From Rhodoligotrophos sp. CJ14 (lineage in GTDB: Bacteria > Pseudomonadota > Alphaproteobacteria > Rhizobiales > Im1): 64,000 nt of DNA. The translations under genes and the position numbers were made by a program. How positions within the stretch are numbered: position 1 is the stretch's first letter; every line of letters starts with the position of its first letter. This document shows positions 52,280 through 61,968 of this stretch, in pieces. The notes under the pieces are model-generated. The model did not search any database, had not been told where the DNA came from, and saw only the letters and a list, made by a program, of their open reading frames with translations. The stretch spans positions 4,600,001 through 4,664,000 of the forward strand of contig NZ_CP133319.1 in the NCBI RefSeq assembly GCF_038811545.1. Reading direction: 5' to 3'.

Positions 52280-52663
52280 ATGTTCGCGATCGTGACGTGG
52301 CTGTTCAGCTGGCTCGCCAGCGGACCACTCGACCGTATTCTCTCGTCCATCGACCATAAGGTGGACAACGAGACCGAGCGCGAGCGGATCAGGACGGAGG
52401 TGGTTGCCGAGTACCTGAAGGCACAGGCGGCGATCAGCACCGGCCGGGGCTGGTGGTTCCCGCTGCTGTTCCTGGTACCGGCGGGCTCATGGTTCGCGGC
52501 CGTGTGCGTCTATTCGATCCTGTGGTGCCGGGCTTGCGCCTTTCCGCAAGACTGGAGCATCGCAGCCCTGCCGCCGCCGCTCGATGAATGGATGGGGGCT
52601 ATCGTGGCGTCGCTGTTCATTGGGAAGATCGGCGGTGAGTTGGTGGCGCGGTTGCGCAGATAG
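52280..52663 (+). CDS. Holin-like membrane protein (3TM GTA/phage holin type)
   Basis: This 127-residue protein has an N-terminal hydrophobic start (MFAIVTWLFSWLASGPLDRI), a charged helix (DNETERERIRTEVVAEYLKA), two central TM segments around WWFPLLFLVPAGSWFAAVCV, and a final hydrophobic segment MGAIVASLFIGKIGGELVAR. This is the layout of the three-TM holin family found in phages and gene transfer agents. It follows the endolysin gene directly, so together they form a lysis module. A GTG three bases earlier is a weaker start option. Confidence 0.78.
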   Translation: MFAIVTWLFSWLASGPLDRILSSIDHKVDNETERERIRTEVVAEYLKAQAAISTGRGWWFPLLFLVPAGSWFAAVCVYSILWCRACAFPQDWSIAALPPPLDEWMGAIVASLFIGKIGGELVARLRR

Positions 52664-52821
52664 AGTTGCATCGCGGGGGCTCGGCATTAGAGAGCCGCGT
52701 CGGGAGCGCCATGCTTCTCGAATTTCCGCGCAAGCTGGACGGAAAAGGCCAATGTCATTCAATTGACATCTGCTCGCCATAACGGCGGTCAACAAACCAT
52801 GTCCCACGGTATTGCGCGGTA

Positions 52822-53202
52822 TCAACGTGAGATTCTCTTGCGGACGTGGTTCTGCGCTGCCCGCTCGCAGCGCTTCCGGAACTCTTCCACCTCGTCATCG
52901 CTCAGATGCTCGATTCCAATGAATTGATTTCTGCCATGGCCCGCGCGGATGATTTCATCGAGCTTGGCCTGAATGGCCGCACCGTCCCGATTCTGTGTGT
53001 TCTGAATGAGAAACACCATGAGGAACGTCACGATTGTGGTGCTGGTATTGATGATCAGCTGCCAGGTATCGGAAAAGCCCATGAGGGGCCCGGTGACCGC
53101 CCACAGGATGATGACTAAGCAGCAACAGATGAAGGTGATGGGCTTGCCGGCTGCGGTTGCGACCGCATTGGCGATTGCCGCGAAGTGATGGCTGAGATCC
53201 AT
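52822..53202 (-). CDS. Low-affinity iron permease family protein
   Basis: This 126-residue protein has two TM segments (KPITFICCCLVIILWAVTGP and DTWQLIINTSTTIVTFLMVF) joined by a short loop, then LIQNTQNRDGAAIQAKLDE, the diagnostic segment of the Fet4-like low-affinity iron permease family, and a basic tail. In bacteria this is a half-size membrane protein; transport has not been shown for most members. It stands alone, convergent with the holin-like gene. Confidence 0.9.
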   Translation of the reverse strand: MDLSHHFAAIANAVATAAGKPITFICCCLVIILWAVTGPLMGFSDTWQLIINTSTTIVTFLMVFLIQNTQNRDGAAIQAKLDEIIRAGHGRNQFIGIEHLSDDEVEEFRKRCERAAQNHVRKRISR

Positions 53203-53464
53203 TGAGAGACTTTAAGCGCCTCCTTTACGCTCCTCAGCGGCCTCGGATGCATCCTCGGGCCCTTCTCCATAATCTCAATCCAATCTGGCGAGATTCGGTT
53301 CCCTCGCCCCGCCAACTGCACGGTGCCTGTTGGCAGAAAGCCTGGACTGCTGGCAGATTTCGCGGGTGCGGCGCGAATATCGGTTGGCGTCGGAAAGGCC
53401 TTCCGGTATTCCTGTCTTCACGGGGAATTCTGAACATCGAAGCTGAACAAACTGAGAAGCGCCT

Positions 53465-54133
53465 ATGACGATCGACTATGCGACCAAGCGGAAGATTATG
53501 GTGGAGTCGCAGTTGCGTCCGAACGGTGTGACGGATTCCAGGATCACCACCGCGATGCTGGAACTTCCGCGTGAACTCTTCGTTGCCGCGGCCCGCCAGC
53601 CATTGGCCTATATCGATGAGGACGTGGCGATCTCCGATGGCGCGAATGCGCGTTACCTCCTGGAGCCGATGGTCTTTGCTCGGCTCGTTCAGTTGGCCGA
53701 AATAGGCGCGGGCGATGTGATCCTCGATATCGGCTGTGGTTATGGCTATTCGAGCGCGGTTTTGGCCCGGCTCGGCCAGTCGGTGGTCGGACTCGACGAC
53801 AATCCGCAATTCGTTTCCGACGGCACTGAGCGGCTTGCTCAGGCCGGTGTGGCAAATGTTGTGCTGGTGGAAGGCGCCCTGAACGAAGGCTATCCCGCCG
53901 AGGCGCCTTACGACGTGATCGTCATCAATGGTCAAATCGCGGAAGTCCCGCAGAACATCCTGTCGCAACTGAGGAATGGTGGCCGGCTGGTTGCGGTGAT
54001 CGACAATGGGCCAATTGGAAAAGCTACCTTGTTCACCGTCAATAATGGCGCCGTAAGTCAGCGTATTGCCTTCGATGCTTCGGCAGCAAGACTTGCGGGC
54101 TTTGAGAAAAAGGTGCCGGCTTTTACCTTTTAG
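53465..54133 (+). CDS. pcm: Protein-L-isoaspartate O-methyltransferase family protein
   Basis: At 222 residues this is normal length. The SAM site is VILDIGCGYGYSSAVLARLG, and the N-terminal RPNGVTDSRITTAMLELPRE and the later PYDVIVINGQIAEVPQNI are typical of the alphaproteobacterial PCMT branch found next to tolC. It carries IDEDVAISDGANARYLL in place of the strict Ser/Thr signature of true repair enzymes, so activity on isoaspartate is likely but not certain. It begins on ATG and is the first gene of the conserved pcm-tolC-popZ-valS block. Confidence 0.9.
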   Translation: MTIDYATKRKIMVESQLRPNGVTDSRITTAMLELPRELFVAAARQPLAYIDEDVAISDGANARYLLEPMVFARLVQLAEIGAGDVILDIGCGYGYSSAVLARLGQSVVGLDDNPQFVSDGTERLAQAGVANVVLVEGALNEGYPAEAPYDVIVINGQIAEVPQNILSQLRNGGRLVAVIDNGPIGKATLFTVNNGAVSQRIAFDASAARLAGFEKKVPAFTF

Positions 54134-54363
54134 TTTTTAGAGTTTGTGCTTTCGGGGAGATCAGGGGCTCGATTCTGCTTCAGAGATCTGAGGTTCGGCT
54201 GGGGTTCATTTTTTAGCGATGTATTAACCATGTTGGTCGAAACATGGTGACGAAAGTGGAGAACGCGTCGGGGGTCAAGGCTCCCCTACGCCGGTCGGTT
54301 GTCGGTTGAGTGGATCGGTGTCGGGTTGTCTTGCGGCTTTATGCCGGCGGTAGAGGTGGTGAG

Positions 54364-55839
54364 ATGGCTTTAGATGCGCACCTTGTGCGGTCAGTTGAGA
54401 GGGGCTCTAGTGGCGTCGGTCAGATGAGGCGGGCAGCCGGAGCGCGACGCTGCGGCCTCCGCGTCACCTTGTTCATGGCGGTGGCAATCCCCCTGACGCT
54501 CGCAACTTCCCTTGCCTCAGCTGAGACATTGCGCGAAGCGCTGGCGAAAGCCTATACCAGCAATCCGACGCTGCTTGCCCAGCGGGCTCAGCAACGGGCC
54601 ACCGATGAAAACGTGCCGCAAGCATTGTCTGGCTGGCGTCCGACCGTGGTCGCCAGTGGAAACTATGGCTACACCGATGTTAGAACGAAGATCAGAGGTC
54701 CGGCGGCCGCAGGCGGCGGTATAACCACCTCCTCACGTGATCCCGGGCAGTTCAATATTCAGCTGCAGCAGCCCATCTTCAGCGGTTTTCAGACCATCAA
54801 CCAGACCCGCCGTGCCGAGGCTCAAGTACGCCAGGCGCGCGGTGCCCTGGCGACAACCGAGCAGCAGGTGCTTTTTTCCGCCGTCCAAGCCTATATGTTC
54901 GTGATCCGCGACCGCCGCATTCTCGACCTCCGGCGCAAGAACGTGCAGGCCCTGCAAGAGGAATTGCGCTCGGCCCAGGCCCGCTTCGAGGTTGGCGACA
55001 ATACACGAACCGATGTCGCGCAATCACAGGCCCGGTTGGCCCAGGCACAATCGGATCTAACGACAGCCGAGGCCAATCTGGCGATCAGTGTTGGTCAATA
55101 TATTCAGATCATCGGCCAAGCGCCAGGCAGCCTCGTCTTTCCAGACACCGCCAACCATCTTTTGCCTAAGAGCATCGACGGCGCCATCGAGCTTGCCGAG
55201 CTGAACAACCCGAACGTCATCACGGCAGAGTTCAATGAGAAGCAGCAAGGTTTTCAGGTCGATGTACTGATCGGCAATCTTCTGCCTAATGCGAACCTTG
55301 TTGCAGGTTACAACTACGGTGCAAACCAGCAGGACAGTGTGGCCTGGAGCGAGTCCTTCACTGTGCTTGGCGAGGTGAACGTGCCGATTTATCAAGGTGG
55401 CGGTGAATATGCGGCCGTCCGGCAGGCCAAGCAGCTTCGCAATCAGGCGCGCGTGCAAATCGCAGAGACACGCCGCAGTGTGCGCGAGGCGGTGGTACGG
55501 GCTTGGAACGCTGTCGTCGCGGCGCGCGATACCATTTCATCCGCTCAAGAAGCGGTCCGGGCGCAACGGTTGGCCTATGAAGGGGTGAGGCTCGAGGCGC
55601 AGGCGGGCACGCGCACGACACTCGACGTGCTGAATGCCGAGCAGGAGCTCTTCCAGGCGCAGGTCAGCCTCGTTGAGGCCGAGGTGAATACGGTGGTTGC
55701 GAGCTATCAGCTTCTCCAGGCCGTGGGTCGCTTGAATGCCATCGATCTCAAACTGCCCGTGCAAATCTACGATCCGACAATCTATTACAACAAGGTCCGC
55801 GATCTGTGGTTCGGCTTGAAGACCCCGAGCCCGGAATAA
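54364..55839 (+). CDS. tolC: TolC family outer membrane channel protein
   Basis: This protein of about 491 residues carries an export signal (RVTLFMAVAIPLTLATSLAS) and the mature start AETLREALAKAYTSNPTL. It has two OEP repeats with amphipathic helices (QARFEVGDNTRTDVAQSQAR is the conserved TolC signature) and beta segments ending near NTVVASYQLLQAVGRL. It forms a trimeric channel for efflux or type I secretion. I chose the ATG at 54364 (GAGG 7 bases before); ATG 54424 would begin right at the signal peptide and is also possible. It could be the exit duct for the RND and Emr-type pumps in this window. A terminator-like hairpin follows. Confidence 0.95.
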   Translation: MALDAHLVRSVERGSSGVGQMRRAAGARRCGLRVTLFMAVAIPLTLATSLASAETLREALAKAYTSNPTLLAQRAQQRATDENVPQALSGWRPTVVASGNYGYTDVRTKIRGPAAAGGGITTSSRDPGQFNIQLQQPIFSGFQTINQTRRAEAQVRQARGALATTEQQVLFSAVQAYMFVIRDRRILDLRRKNVQALQEELRSAQARFEVGDNTRTDVAQSQARLAQAQSDLTTAEANLAISVGQYIQIIGQAPGSLVFPDTANHLLPKSIDGAIELAELNNPNVITAEFNEKQQGFQVDVLIGNLLPNANLVAGYNYGANQQDSVAWSESFTVLGEVNVPIYQGGGEYAAVRQAKQLRNQARVQIAETRRSVREAVVRAWNAVVAARDTISSAQEAVRAQRLAYEGVRLEAQAGTRTTLDVLNAEQELFQAQVSLVEAEVNTVVASYQLLQAVGRLNAIDLKLPVQIYDPTIYYNKVRDLWFGLKTPSPE

Positions 55840-55864
55840 GGTCCTGGCCGTTTTCCACTACTCT

Positions 55865-55898
55865 GATGGGGCAAGCACCGAGCCGTGTTTGCCCCATC
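55865..55898 (+). terminator. Terminator-like hairpin after tolC
   Basis: GATGGGGCAA and TTGCCCCATC form a perfect 10-bp stem around a 14-base loop, 26 bases after the stop. A T-rich tract (ATTCATTTTA) follows, so an intrinsic terminator is likely. Confidence 0.75.
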
Positions 55899-55988
55899 AT
55901 TCATTTTAGGGGATTCTAGGACCGAAGACGCTGATTCGCGGCTCCCGTGGAGCGCGAGGTGGAATGGTGCAGAACATGCGGTCCTCCG

Positions 55989-56840
55989 ATGAGTAAGCCC
56001 GATCAGTTGGATGAGCCGTCGATGGAAGAGATCCTTGCCTCGATCCGCAAGGCCATCGACGAGGATAGTCGCTTCGCCGGAGAGGCACCCATCACCGGGC
56101 AGACCCGCCCGGCGTCCGGCCGAAATATGGCTATCGAAGTCCCTCGCAAGACGGACCAGCCGGCGCGTGAGCTTGCGAGCCCCGGCCTTGCGGAAACTGC
56201 GCGGGGGAAGCCTGAGCCGGCAGATCGTCTGGCCGATGATGTGCTTGAGCTTACCCGCGCGACCCGCCCGCCATCAGGCGCAGCTGGGGGTGAAAAGCCC
56301 GTGCCGCAGCAGCCGAAGCGCGATGCCGCAGTCGATCGGGTGAGCGTGTTGCGCCCGGCCTTCGGATCGCGAGCGAATGATGCACCTGCTCCGTCGGGGA
56401 AGGATGTTGCGCCCGCGGAGAGTGCCGCGCCTGAGCTTTTGGAATCGACCAGCGGTGAACTGAGAGACGTCAAGGCGGTTGGGTCCACGCCGGAGCCCCG
56501 CCGCGTAGAGGGAGGAGCCACCATGGCAACGAGCCCTGGCAACGGAGCTGCGACGGGCGCGGCTGATCATGTAAGTACGGGCAGGGCAGAGGCTTCGGTG
56601 AAACCGCCTGCTGGCATGGTACCGCGGGCCGACATCGAGGCGGTTGTCACTGCGGCCTTCGAGAAATTGAATGGGCAGATCGCGGAAACCCGCCGGCGGG
56701 CTACCCCGACTTTGGAAGACCTCGCCAAAGATCTTATGCGTCCAGTCATCAAGGAATGGCTCGACGAGAATCTCGCACCCATCGTGGAGCGGCTCGTCCA
56801 GGAAGAGATCGAGCGGGTGACGCGCCGTCACGGGCTCTAG
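55989..56840 (+). CDS. popZ: PopZ-like pole-organizing protein (DUF2497)
   Basis: This 283-residue protein has the conserved N-terminal helix DEPSMEEILASIRKAIDED, a long low-complexity acidic and Pro/Ala-rich middle, and the C-terminal oligomerisation helices LEDLAKDLMRPVIKEWLDEN and LAPIVERLVQEEIERVTRR. This is the layout of PopZ, which self-assembles at cell poles and tethers the centromere complex in alphaproteobacteria. The ATG at 55989 is the better start; the frame is open 42 bases upstream. It sits between tolC and valS, the usual neighbourhood. Confidence 0.92.
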   Translation: MSKPDQLDEPSMEEILASIRKAIDEDSRFAGEAPITGQTRPASGRNMAIEVPRKTDQPARELASPGLAETARGKPEPADRLADDVLELTRATRPPSGAAGGEKPVPQQPKRDAAVDRVSVLRPAFGSRANDAPAPSGKDVAPAESAAPELLESTSGELRDVKAVGSTPEPRRVEGGATMATSPGNGAATGAADHVSTGRAEASVKPPAGMVPRADIEAVVTAAFEKLNGQIAETRRRATPTLEDLAKDLMRPVIKEWLDENLAPIVERLVQEEIERVTRRHGL

Positions 56841-57115
56841 GCTGAGCGGAGTTCTTGTCCGGTGCGGGCAAACAGCTGAACCCGTGCCGGCTCTGTGAGA
56901 GGCTCGTGCTCCGGTTGACCGGCGCATCCGGGGCAACACAGCCGTGTCTTGTCTTCTGCTCTGGGCTTTCGCATCCGCCTGGATGACGCAGTCGCTCGCC
57001 GATTTCTTGCATGAGCGGCATCAACTGCTATTAAGAAGCCGATTTGCAGCGATGTGCCCCGGAGTCGCGTTCCGGGGCCATGGCTGTTCTGTCTTTTGAA
57101 CTGACGAGAGGCGTG

Positions 57116-59821
57116 ATGCTCGAGAAGCACTACAGACCGCAAGATGTCGAGGCACGGATCTATGCGGCGTGGGAGAGCAGTGGCGCATTCCGGCCGAGCG
57201 GCAAGCCGGGCGCTGAGGCCTATTCGATCGTCATTCCGCCGCCGAATGTGACCGGCTCGCTCCATATGGGGCACGCCCTCAACAACACCATCCAGGACAT
57301 TCTTGCCCGGTTCAATCGGATGCGCGGCAAGGACGTGCTCTGGCAGCCAGGCATGGATCATGCCGGCATCGCAACCCAGATGGTTGTCGAGCGTCAGCTC
57401 CAGGAGCGCCAGGAGCCGTCTCGCTGGGAAATGGGCCGTGACGCATTTATCGAACGCGTCTGGGAGTGGAAGGCGGTCTCCGGCGGCAACATCATCAATC
57501 AGCTCAAGCGGCTGGGCGCCTCCTGCGACTGGAGCCGCGAGCGCTTCACCATGGACGAGGGACTATCCCGCGCCGTCGTCAAGGTCTTCGTGCAGCTCTA
57601 TCGGGAAGGCCTGATCTACAAGGACAAGCGCCTGGTCAATTGGGACCCCAAATTCCTGACCGCGATCTCTGATCTCGAGGTGATGTCGGTCGAGACCAAA
57701 GGGCATCTCTGGCATTTCAAATACCCGATCATGGGTGAGCCCGGCCGGTTCATCACCGTCGCCACCACCCGGCCGGAAACCATGCTGGGTGATTCCGGCA
57801 TTGCCGTGCATCCCGATGACGAGCGCTATCACGACCTCGTGGGCAAATTTGCTGTTCTGCCCCTGGTTGGCCGCAAGCTGCCGATCGTTGCCGACGATTA
57901 TGCCGATCCGACGCAAGGCTCAGGCGCGGTCAAGATCACCCCGGCCCACGACTTCAATGATTTCGAGGTCGGCAAGCGGCACAATCTGCGTCAGATCAAT
58001 ATCTTCGATGAGCACGCCCGCCTCGATCTGGAGGCGAACCAGGAATTCCTGCGTGACCTCACGACCACGGACGAGCTCGCGGAAACGCTTCAATGGCATC
58101 GTCTGGGCCGCTTCGACGCGCGCAAGCGTGTCGTCGAGCGCATGGAAGCTCTCGGCCTTGTGGACAAGATCGAGGACCATGTTCACATGGTGCCCTATGG
58201 CGATCGCTCCAACGAGGTCATCGAGCCCTTCTTGACTGAGCAATGGTATGTGGACGCGGCAACTCTTGCCAAGCCGGCCATTGCCGCCGTCGAGAGCGGC
58301 AAGACTCGCTTCGTGCCTCAGAACTGGGCGAAGACCTATTTCGATTGGATGCACAACATCCAGCCTTGGTGCATATCCCGCCAGCTCTGGTGGGGCCATC
58401 AGATCCCGGCCTGGTATGGCCCCGATGGCGAGATCTTCGTGGCCGAGACTGAGGAAGATGCACTCGATGCGGCCGAGAGCTTTTATGACAGCCGGGTCGC
58501 CTTGACCCGCGATCCCGATGTGCTCGACACTTGGTTCTCATCCGCCCTCTGGCCATTCTCGACCCTCGGCTGGCCAGATCAGACGCCTGAACTGAAGCAG
58601 TTTTATCCCACCAGCGTTCTGGTGACCGGCTTCGATATCATCTTCTTCTGGGTGGCCCGCATGATGATGATGGGCCTGCACTTCATGAAGGAGGTACCCT
58701 TCGGAGACGTCTATATCCACGGCATCGTGCGTGATGAGCGCGGACAGAAGATGTCGAAATCCAAGGGCAATGTCGTCGACCCCCTGGAGCTGATGGACGA
58801 ATTTGGCGCCGATGCTTTGCGCTTCACCATGGCCGCTCTGGCAACGCCGGGCCGCGACGTGAAGCCATCGAAGGCCCGCATTGAAGGCTACCGCAATTTC
58901 GCAACCAAGCTGTGGAACGCGGCGCGCTTTTGCGAGATGAACGAGTGCCGCAGGCAGCCGGACTTCGACCCTCATGCGGTTCGCGAGCCCGTCAATCGCT
59001 GGATCATTGGCGAGGCCAATCGTGTCGCCAAGGCCATCACCTCAGCCATCGAGCAATACCGCGTCAATGACGGTGCCCTCGCCAGCTACCAATTCGTCTG
59101 GAACGTGTTCTGCGACTGGTATCTCGAGCTCATCAAGCCCCTTTTGTCGGGTGATGATGCCGGCGCGAAGGCGGAAACCAGGGCGACCGCAGCCTATGTG
59201 CTCGACCACATCGTCACCATCCTGCACCCGTTCATGCCCTTCGTGACGGAGGAGCTCTGGCAGCGCCTGAGCGAGATGGGCAAGCCGCGCCAGGCCATGC
59301 TGATGGTAAGCCCTTGGCCCAGCCTTGAGGCGCCGGAGGATGCTGCGGCAGATGCGGAACTCGGCTGGGTGATCCGCCTCATCAGCGAGATCCGGTCGCT
59401 GCGCTCGGAGATGAACGTGCCGGCGGGGGCCAAGCTGCCTTGCGTCATCACCGGAGCCGATGACGAGATCCGGCGACGGGCACGATCCTGGCGGGCGGAA
59501 ATCATGCGCCTTGCGCGCCTCGAGAGCCTTGATCTCACCGATGCCATGCCCTCCGGTGCGGCCCAGATCGTGCTGGGCGAGGTCACCGTCGGCCTGCCGC
59601 TTGCCGGCGTGATCGATCTAGGTGCCGAGCAGCAGCGGCTGACCAAGGAACTCGCCAAGCTGCGCGATGAGATCCGCAAGATCGACGCGAAACTTGGCAA
59701 TGACGCCTTCATCGCCAAGGCCCCGGAACATGTGGTCGAGGAGCAGCGCGAGCGCCGCGCCGAAGCGGAACTTGTGGCAGCCAAGACCGAGGCCGCGCTC
59801 AACCGGCTTCAAGCGATGTAA
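57116..59821 (+). CDS. valS: Valyl-tRNA synthetase
   Basis: This class I aminoacyl-tRNA synthetase of about 901 residues has the HIGH motif in PPNVTGSLHMGHALNN (about residue 50), the CP1 editing domain (TTRPETMLGDSGIAVHPDDE), the KMSKS loop GQKMSKSKGNVVDP (about residue 548), the anticodon-binding domain and the C-terminal coiled coil (EQQRLTKELAKLRDEIRKID). It charges tRNA-Val and removes mischarged threonine. The ATG at 57116 has AGAGG 5 bases upstream; an in-frame ATG at 57044 adds residues with no homology. Essential. Confidence 0.98.
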   Translation: MLEKHYRPQDVEARIYAAWESSGAFRPSGKPGAEAYSIVIPPPNVTGSLHMGHALNNTIQDILARFNRMRGKDVLWQPGMDHAGIATQMVVERQLQERQEPSRWEMGRDAFIERVWEWKAVSGGNIINQLKRLGASCDWSRERFTMDEGLSRAVVKVFVQLYREGLIYKDKRLVNWDPKFLTAISDLEVMSVETKGHLWHFKYPIMGEPGRFITVATTRPETMLGDSGIAVHPDDERYHDLVGKFAVLPLVGRKLPIVADDYADPTQGSGAVKITPAHDFNDFEVGKRHNLRQINIFDEHARLDLEANQEFLRDLTTTDELAETLQWHRLGRFDARKRVVERMEALGLVDKIEDHVHMVPYGDRSNEVIEPFLTEQWYVDAATLAKPAIAAVESGKTRFVPQNWAKTYFDWMHNIQPWCISRQLWWGHQIPAWYGPDGEIFVAETEEDALDAAESFYDSRVALTRDPDVLDTWFSSALWPFSTLGWPDQTPELKQFYPTSVLVTGFDIIFFWVARMMMMGLHFMKEVPFGDVYIHGIVRDERGQKMSKSKGNVVDPLELMDEFGADALRFTMAALATPGRDVKPSKARIEGYRNFATKLWNAARFCEMNECRRQPDFDPHAVREPVNRWIIGEANRVAKAITSAIEQYRVNDGALASYQFVWNVFCDWYLELIKPLLSGDDAGAKAETRATAAYVLDHIVTILHPFMPFVTEELWQRLSEMGKPRQAMLMVSPWPSLEAPEDAAADAELGWVIRLISEIRSLRSEMNVPAGAKLPCVITGADDEIRRRARSWRAEIMRLARLESLDLTDAMPSGAAQIVLGEVTVGLPLAGVIDLGAEQQRLTKELAKLRDEIRKIDAKLGNDAFIAKAPEHVVEEQRERRAEAELVAAKTEAALNRLQAM

Positions 59822-59931
59822 CAACCCTTAGGATACCGAAGGACTGCCGGGGAGCCTCACCGCCGCGGGCTCCCGCAGGCGCGCCGGCTCCTTGGCACCT
59901 CCTTGGGCACGTGCCTGGAAGCCGACCAGCG

Positions 59932-60459
59932 CTAATAGCCTGCGCGTTCCTTGATCGACAGGCTTTGGACCCGGTTGCCGGAAAGCTGTGGCCGCTTTGT
60001 GGAGATGCGCCCCGGATTTCCGCCGACCCAGCTCCACTCGCCGCACAGCTTCGCATATTCCATCTTGGGGCAGCGGTTCATCACCACTTTGAGACCGGCC
60101 GCCTCCGCCCGGGCCGCAGCATCGTCATTGCGCACCCCGAGCTGCATCCACACGACCTTGGCGCCGATGGCGACCGCTTCATCCGTCACCGGGCCTGCGG
60201 CCTCCGAATTGCGGAAAATATCGACCATGTCGATCGGCTCAGGGATGTCCCGCAGCGAGGCATAAACCTTGCGGCCATGGATCTCCGCCACCTGCTCGCG
60301 CGGATTGACGGGAAAAACCGTATATCCCTTCTCCGTCAGATATTTCAGAACGAAATAGGACGGCCTGATTGGATTGGAGCTTGCCCCCACCAGGGCGATG
60401 GTCTTTACGCCGTTCAGAATGGAACGGAGGTAATGGGGTGAATAATTCTCGTGATCCAT
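59932..60459 (-). CDS. CoA-binding protein (YccU family)
   Basis: This 175-residue protein is a CoA-binding Rossmann domain: VKTIALVGASSNPIRPSYFV is the dinucleotide/CoA site, followed by GYTVFPVNPREQVAEIHGRK, VDMVDIFRNSE-like segments and VVWMQLGVRNDDAAARAEAA. Members bind CoA; their role is not clear. A short C-terminal extension follows NRCPKMEYAK. It is the last gene of a minus-strand trio, 4 bases after the enoyl-CoA hydratase gene, which suggests a link to acyl-CoA metabolism. The ATG at 60459 is the first that fits the homology. Confidence 0.92.
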   Translation of the reverse strand: MDHENYSPHYLRSILNGVKTIALVGASSNPIRPSYFVLKYLTEKGYTVFPVNPREQVAEIHGRKVYASLRDIPEPIDMVDIFRNSEAAGPVTDEAVAIGAKVVWMQLGVRNDDAAARAEAAGLKVVMNRCPKMEYAKLCGEWSWVGGNPGRISTKRPQLSGNRVQSLSIKERAGY

Positions 60460-60463
60460 GATG

Positions 60464-61288
60464 TCAGCGGTCCTGCCACTGCGGCGCGCGTTTTTCAATG
60501 AAGGCTGAGATGCCCTCTTCGGCATCCTGCAGCCGCATATTCTCCACCATCACCGCCGAGCCATAGGCATAGGCCTGGTCGAGAGGCATATTGCGCTGCT
60601 GATAGAATGCCTGCTTGCCCAGCGCGATCGTGGCCCACGACTTGCTCGCGATCTTGGTGGCAAGCGCCATGGTTTCGTCGGTCAGCCGATAGCTGGGAAC
60701 CACCTTGTTGACGAGCCCGATACGCAAGGCATGCGCCGCATCGATGAAATCGCCGGTGAGCAGCATTTCCATGGCGTGCTTGGGCGCCACGCTCCGCGAT
60801 ATGGGGATCATCGGCGTTGAACAGAATAGGCCGATATTGACCCCGGGCGTGGCGAACCGGGCGGTATCGGCGGCAACAGCCAGATCACAGCTTGCCACCA
60901 GCTGGCACCCGGCAGCGGTCGCAACCCCCGCAACCTCGGCGATCACCGGCTTGGGACAGGCAACGACGCTCTGCATCATTCGCGAGCATTGATCCATCAG
61001 CCACGTGAAATAGGCGGTCCCGCCATCGTCATCCCGGCGATGTGCGATCACTTCCTTGAGATCATGGCCGGCGCTGAATGCTGGCCCTTCAGCCGCGATC
61101 ACCACGACCCGCACCTCTCTCTCCCGCTCGGCCATCTCGATCACGTTCTGCAGCGCCGCGATCATGCCTTCGGACAGACTGTTGCGCTGCTCCGGCCGAT
61201 CGAGCACGACGCGCAGCACGCCTTCGTTGAGGCTGGTTGAGACGAGCGGTCGGTTGGTGGAGGCAAGCATTGATGAGCCGTGTGTCAC
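60464..61288 (-). CDS. Enoyl-CoA hydratase/isomerase family protein
   Basis: This 274-residue crotonase-fold enzyme has RVVLDRPEQRNSLSEGMIAA at the start, the oxyanion-hole segment VIAAEGPAFSAGHDLKEVIA, and VAGVATAAGCQLVASCDLAV, which carries the second oxyanion Gly. The usual catalytic Glu pair of true hydratases is not obvious (GVNIGLFCSTPM at that place), so it may be an isomerase or hydrolase relative. The GTG start at 61288 has GAGGAG 7 bases upstream, formed by the end of the preceding gene, so the two are coupled. Confidence 0.92.
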   Translation of the reverse strand: MTHGSSMLASTNRPLVSTSLNEGVLRVVLDRPEQRNSLSEGMIAALQNVIEMAEREREVRVVVIAAEGPAFSAGHDLKEVIAHRRDDDGGTAYFTWLMDQCSRMMQSVVACPKPVIAEVAGVATAAGCQLVASCDLAVAADTARFATPGVNIGLFCSTPMIPISRSVAPKHAMEMLLTGDFIDAAHALRIGLVNKVVPSYRLTDETMALATKIASKSWATIALGKQAFYQQRNMPLDQAYAYGSAVMVENMRLQDAEEGISAFIEKRAPQWQDR

Positions 61289-61289
61289 G

Positions 61290-61838
61290 TCACATCTCCT
61301 CGAGCACTTGCGCGAGTTTCTTGTTGGTCTCCGGATCACGCATCAGGTCGCGCAGCACCTCAAGATTGGTCTCGGACGGAATCATGCTGTTCAGCATCGT
61401 CATGAGCTCGCGTTTCTGATCCGCCGGCAAGGTCTGATCATTTTGGATGTCCTGGAGCGCCTGCTTGCTTTCGGCCAGATTGTTGCCCTGCAACGCCTCA
61501 TAGGCAATGACCACGCTCTGCAGCGCCTCGATCCAGCGGTCTTCGTTGGGGAACCCGTTATCGACCAGGATCTTGGTCAATTGGGGAACAAGAGCGGTGA
61601 GCCGTTCCTCTGTGGAATTCTCGAACAGGGCCTCGAGTTGATCGACCCCGACAGTCTTGCTCAGTGCAATATAGGTATCGAGCGCGCGGATCGCCAACGA
61701 CCGGTCGAGTTCCACCTGCTTCAGCGGCACGAGCCCGCTATCGGCGTCCTGGGCGAGCGCGGGTGGGGCTGACAGTGCGGAGCTGACGGCCAAAAAGCTG
61801 AGGCTCAGTATGAGAATTGCGAAAACACGCGGCATCAT
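61290..61838 (-). CDS. Secreted helical protein, unknown function
   Basis: This 182-residue protein has a signal peptide (MMPRVFAILILSLSFLAVSS, cleavage probably after ALAQ). The mature part is all-helical: LDTYIALSKTVGVDQLEALF, then LTALVPQLTKILVDNGFPNE and TLPADQKRELMTMLNSMIPS. No family is recognised with confidence. It starts the three-gene operon with the hydratase-like and CoA-binding genes; the next start codon lies 1 base after its stop. It is divergent from the thioesterase gene. Confidence 0.8.
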   Translation of the reverse strand: MMPRVFAILILSLSFLAVSSALSAPPALAQDADSGLVPLKQVELDRSLAIRALDTYIALSKTVGVDQLEALFENSTEERLTALVPQLTKILVDNGFPNEDRWIEALQSVVIAYEALQGNNLAESKQALQDIQNDQTLPADQKRELMTMLNSMIPSETNLEVLRDLMRDPETNKKLAQVLEEM

Positions 61839-61968
61839 GACAGTTACACTCCGCAGGGACGCGACGGCAAAGCCTTAGAACATCTTCGCCGTTATGGGTC
61901 AAAGCATAAGGGAGGCTACGGCTTTTCGCAAAGGATGCCGTCGGCGGTCAATTGGCTCTGGGGGAAAA

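Noticed and set aside
51260-52357. 365-codon minus-strand ORF over the endolysin gene
   Set aside because: Antisense to a GH19 domain with visible catalytic motif.
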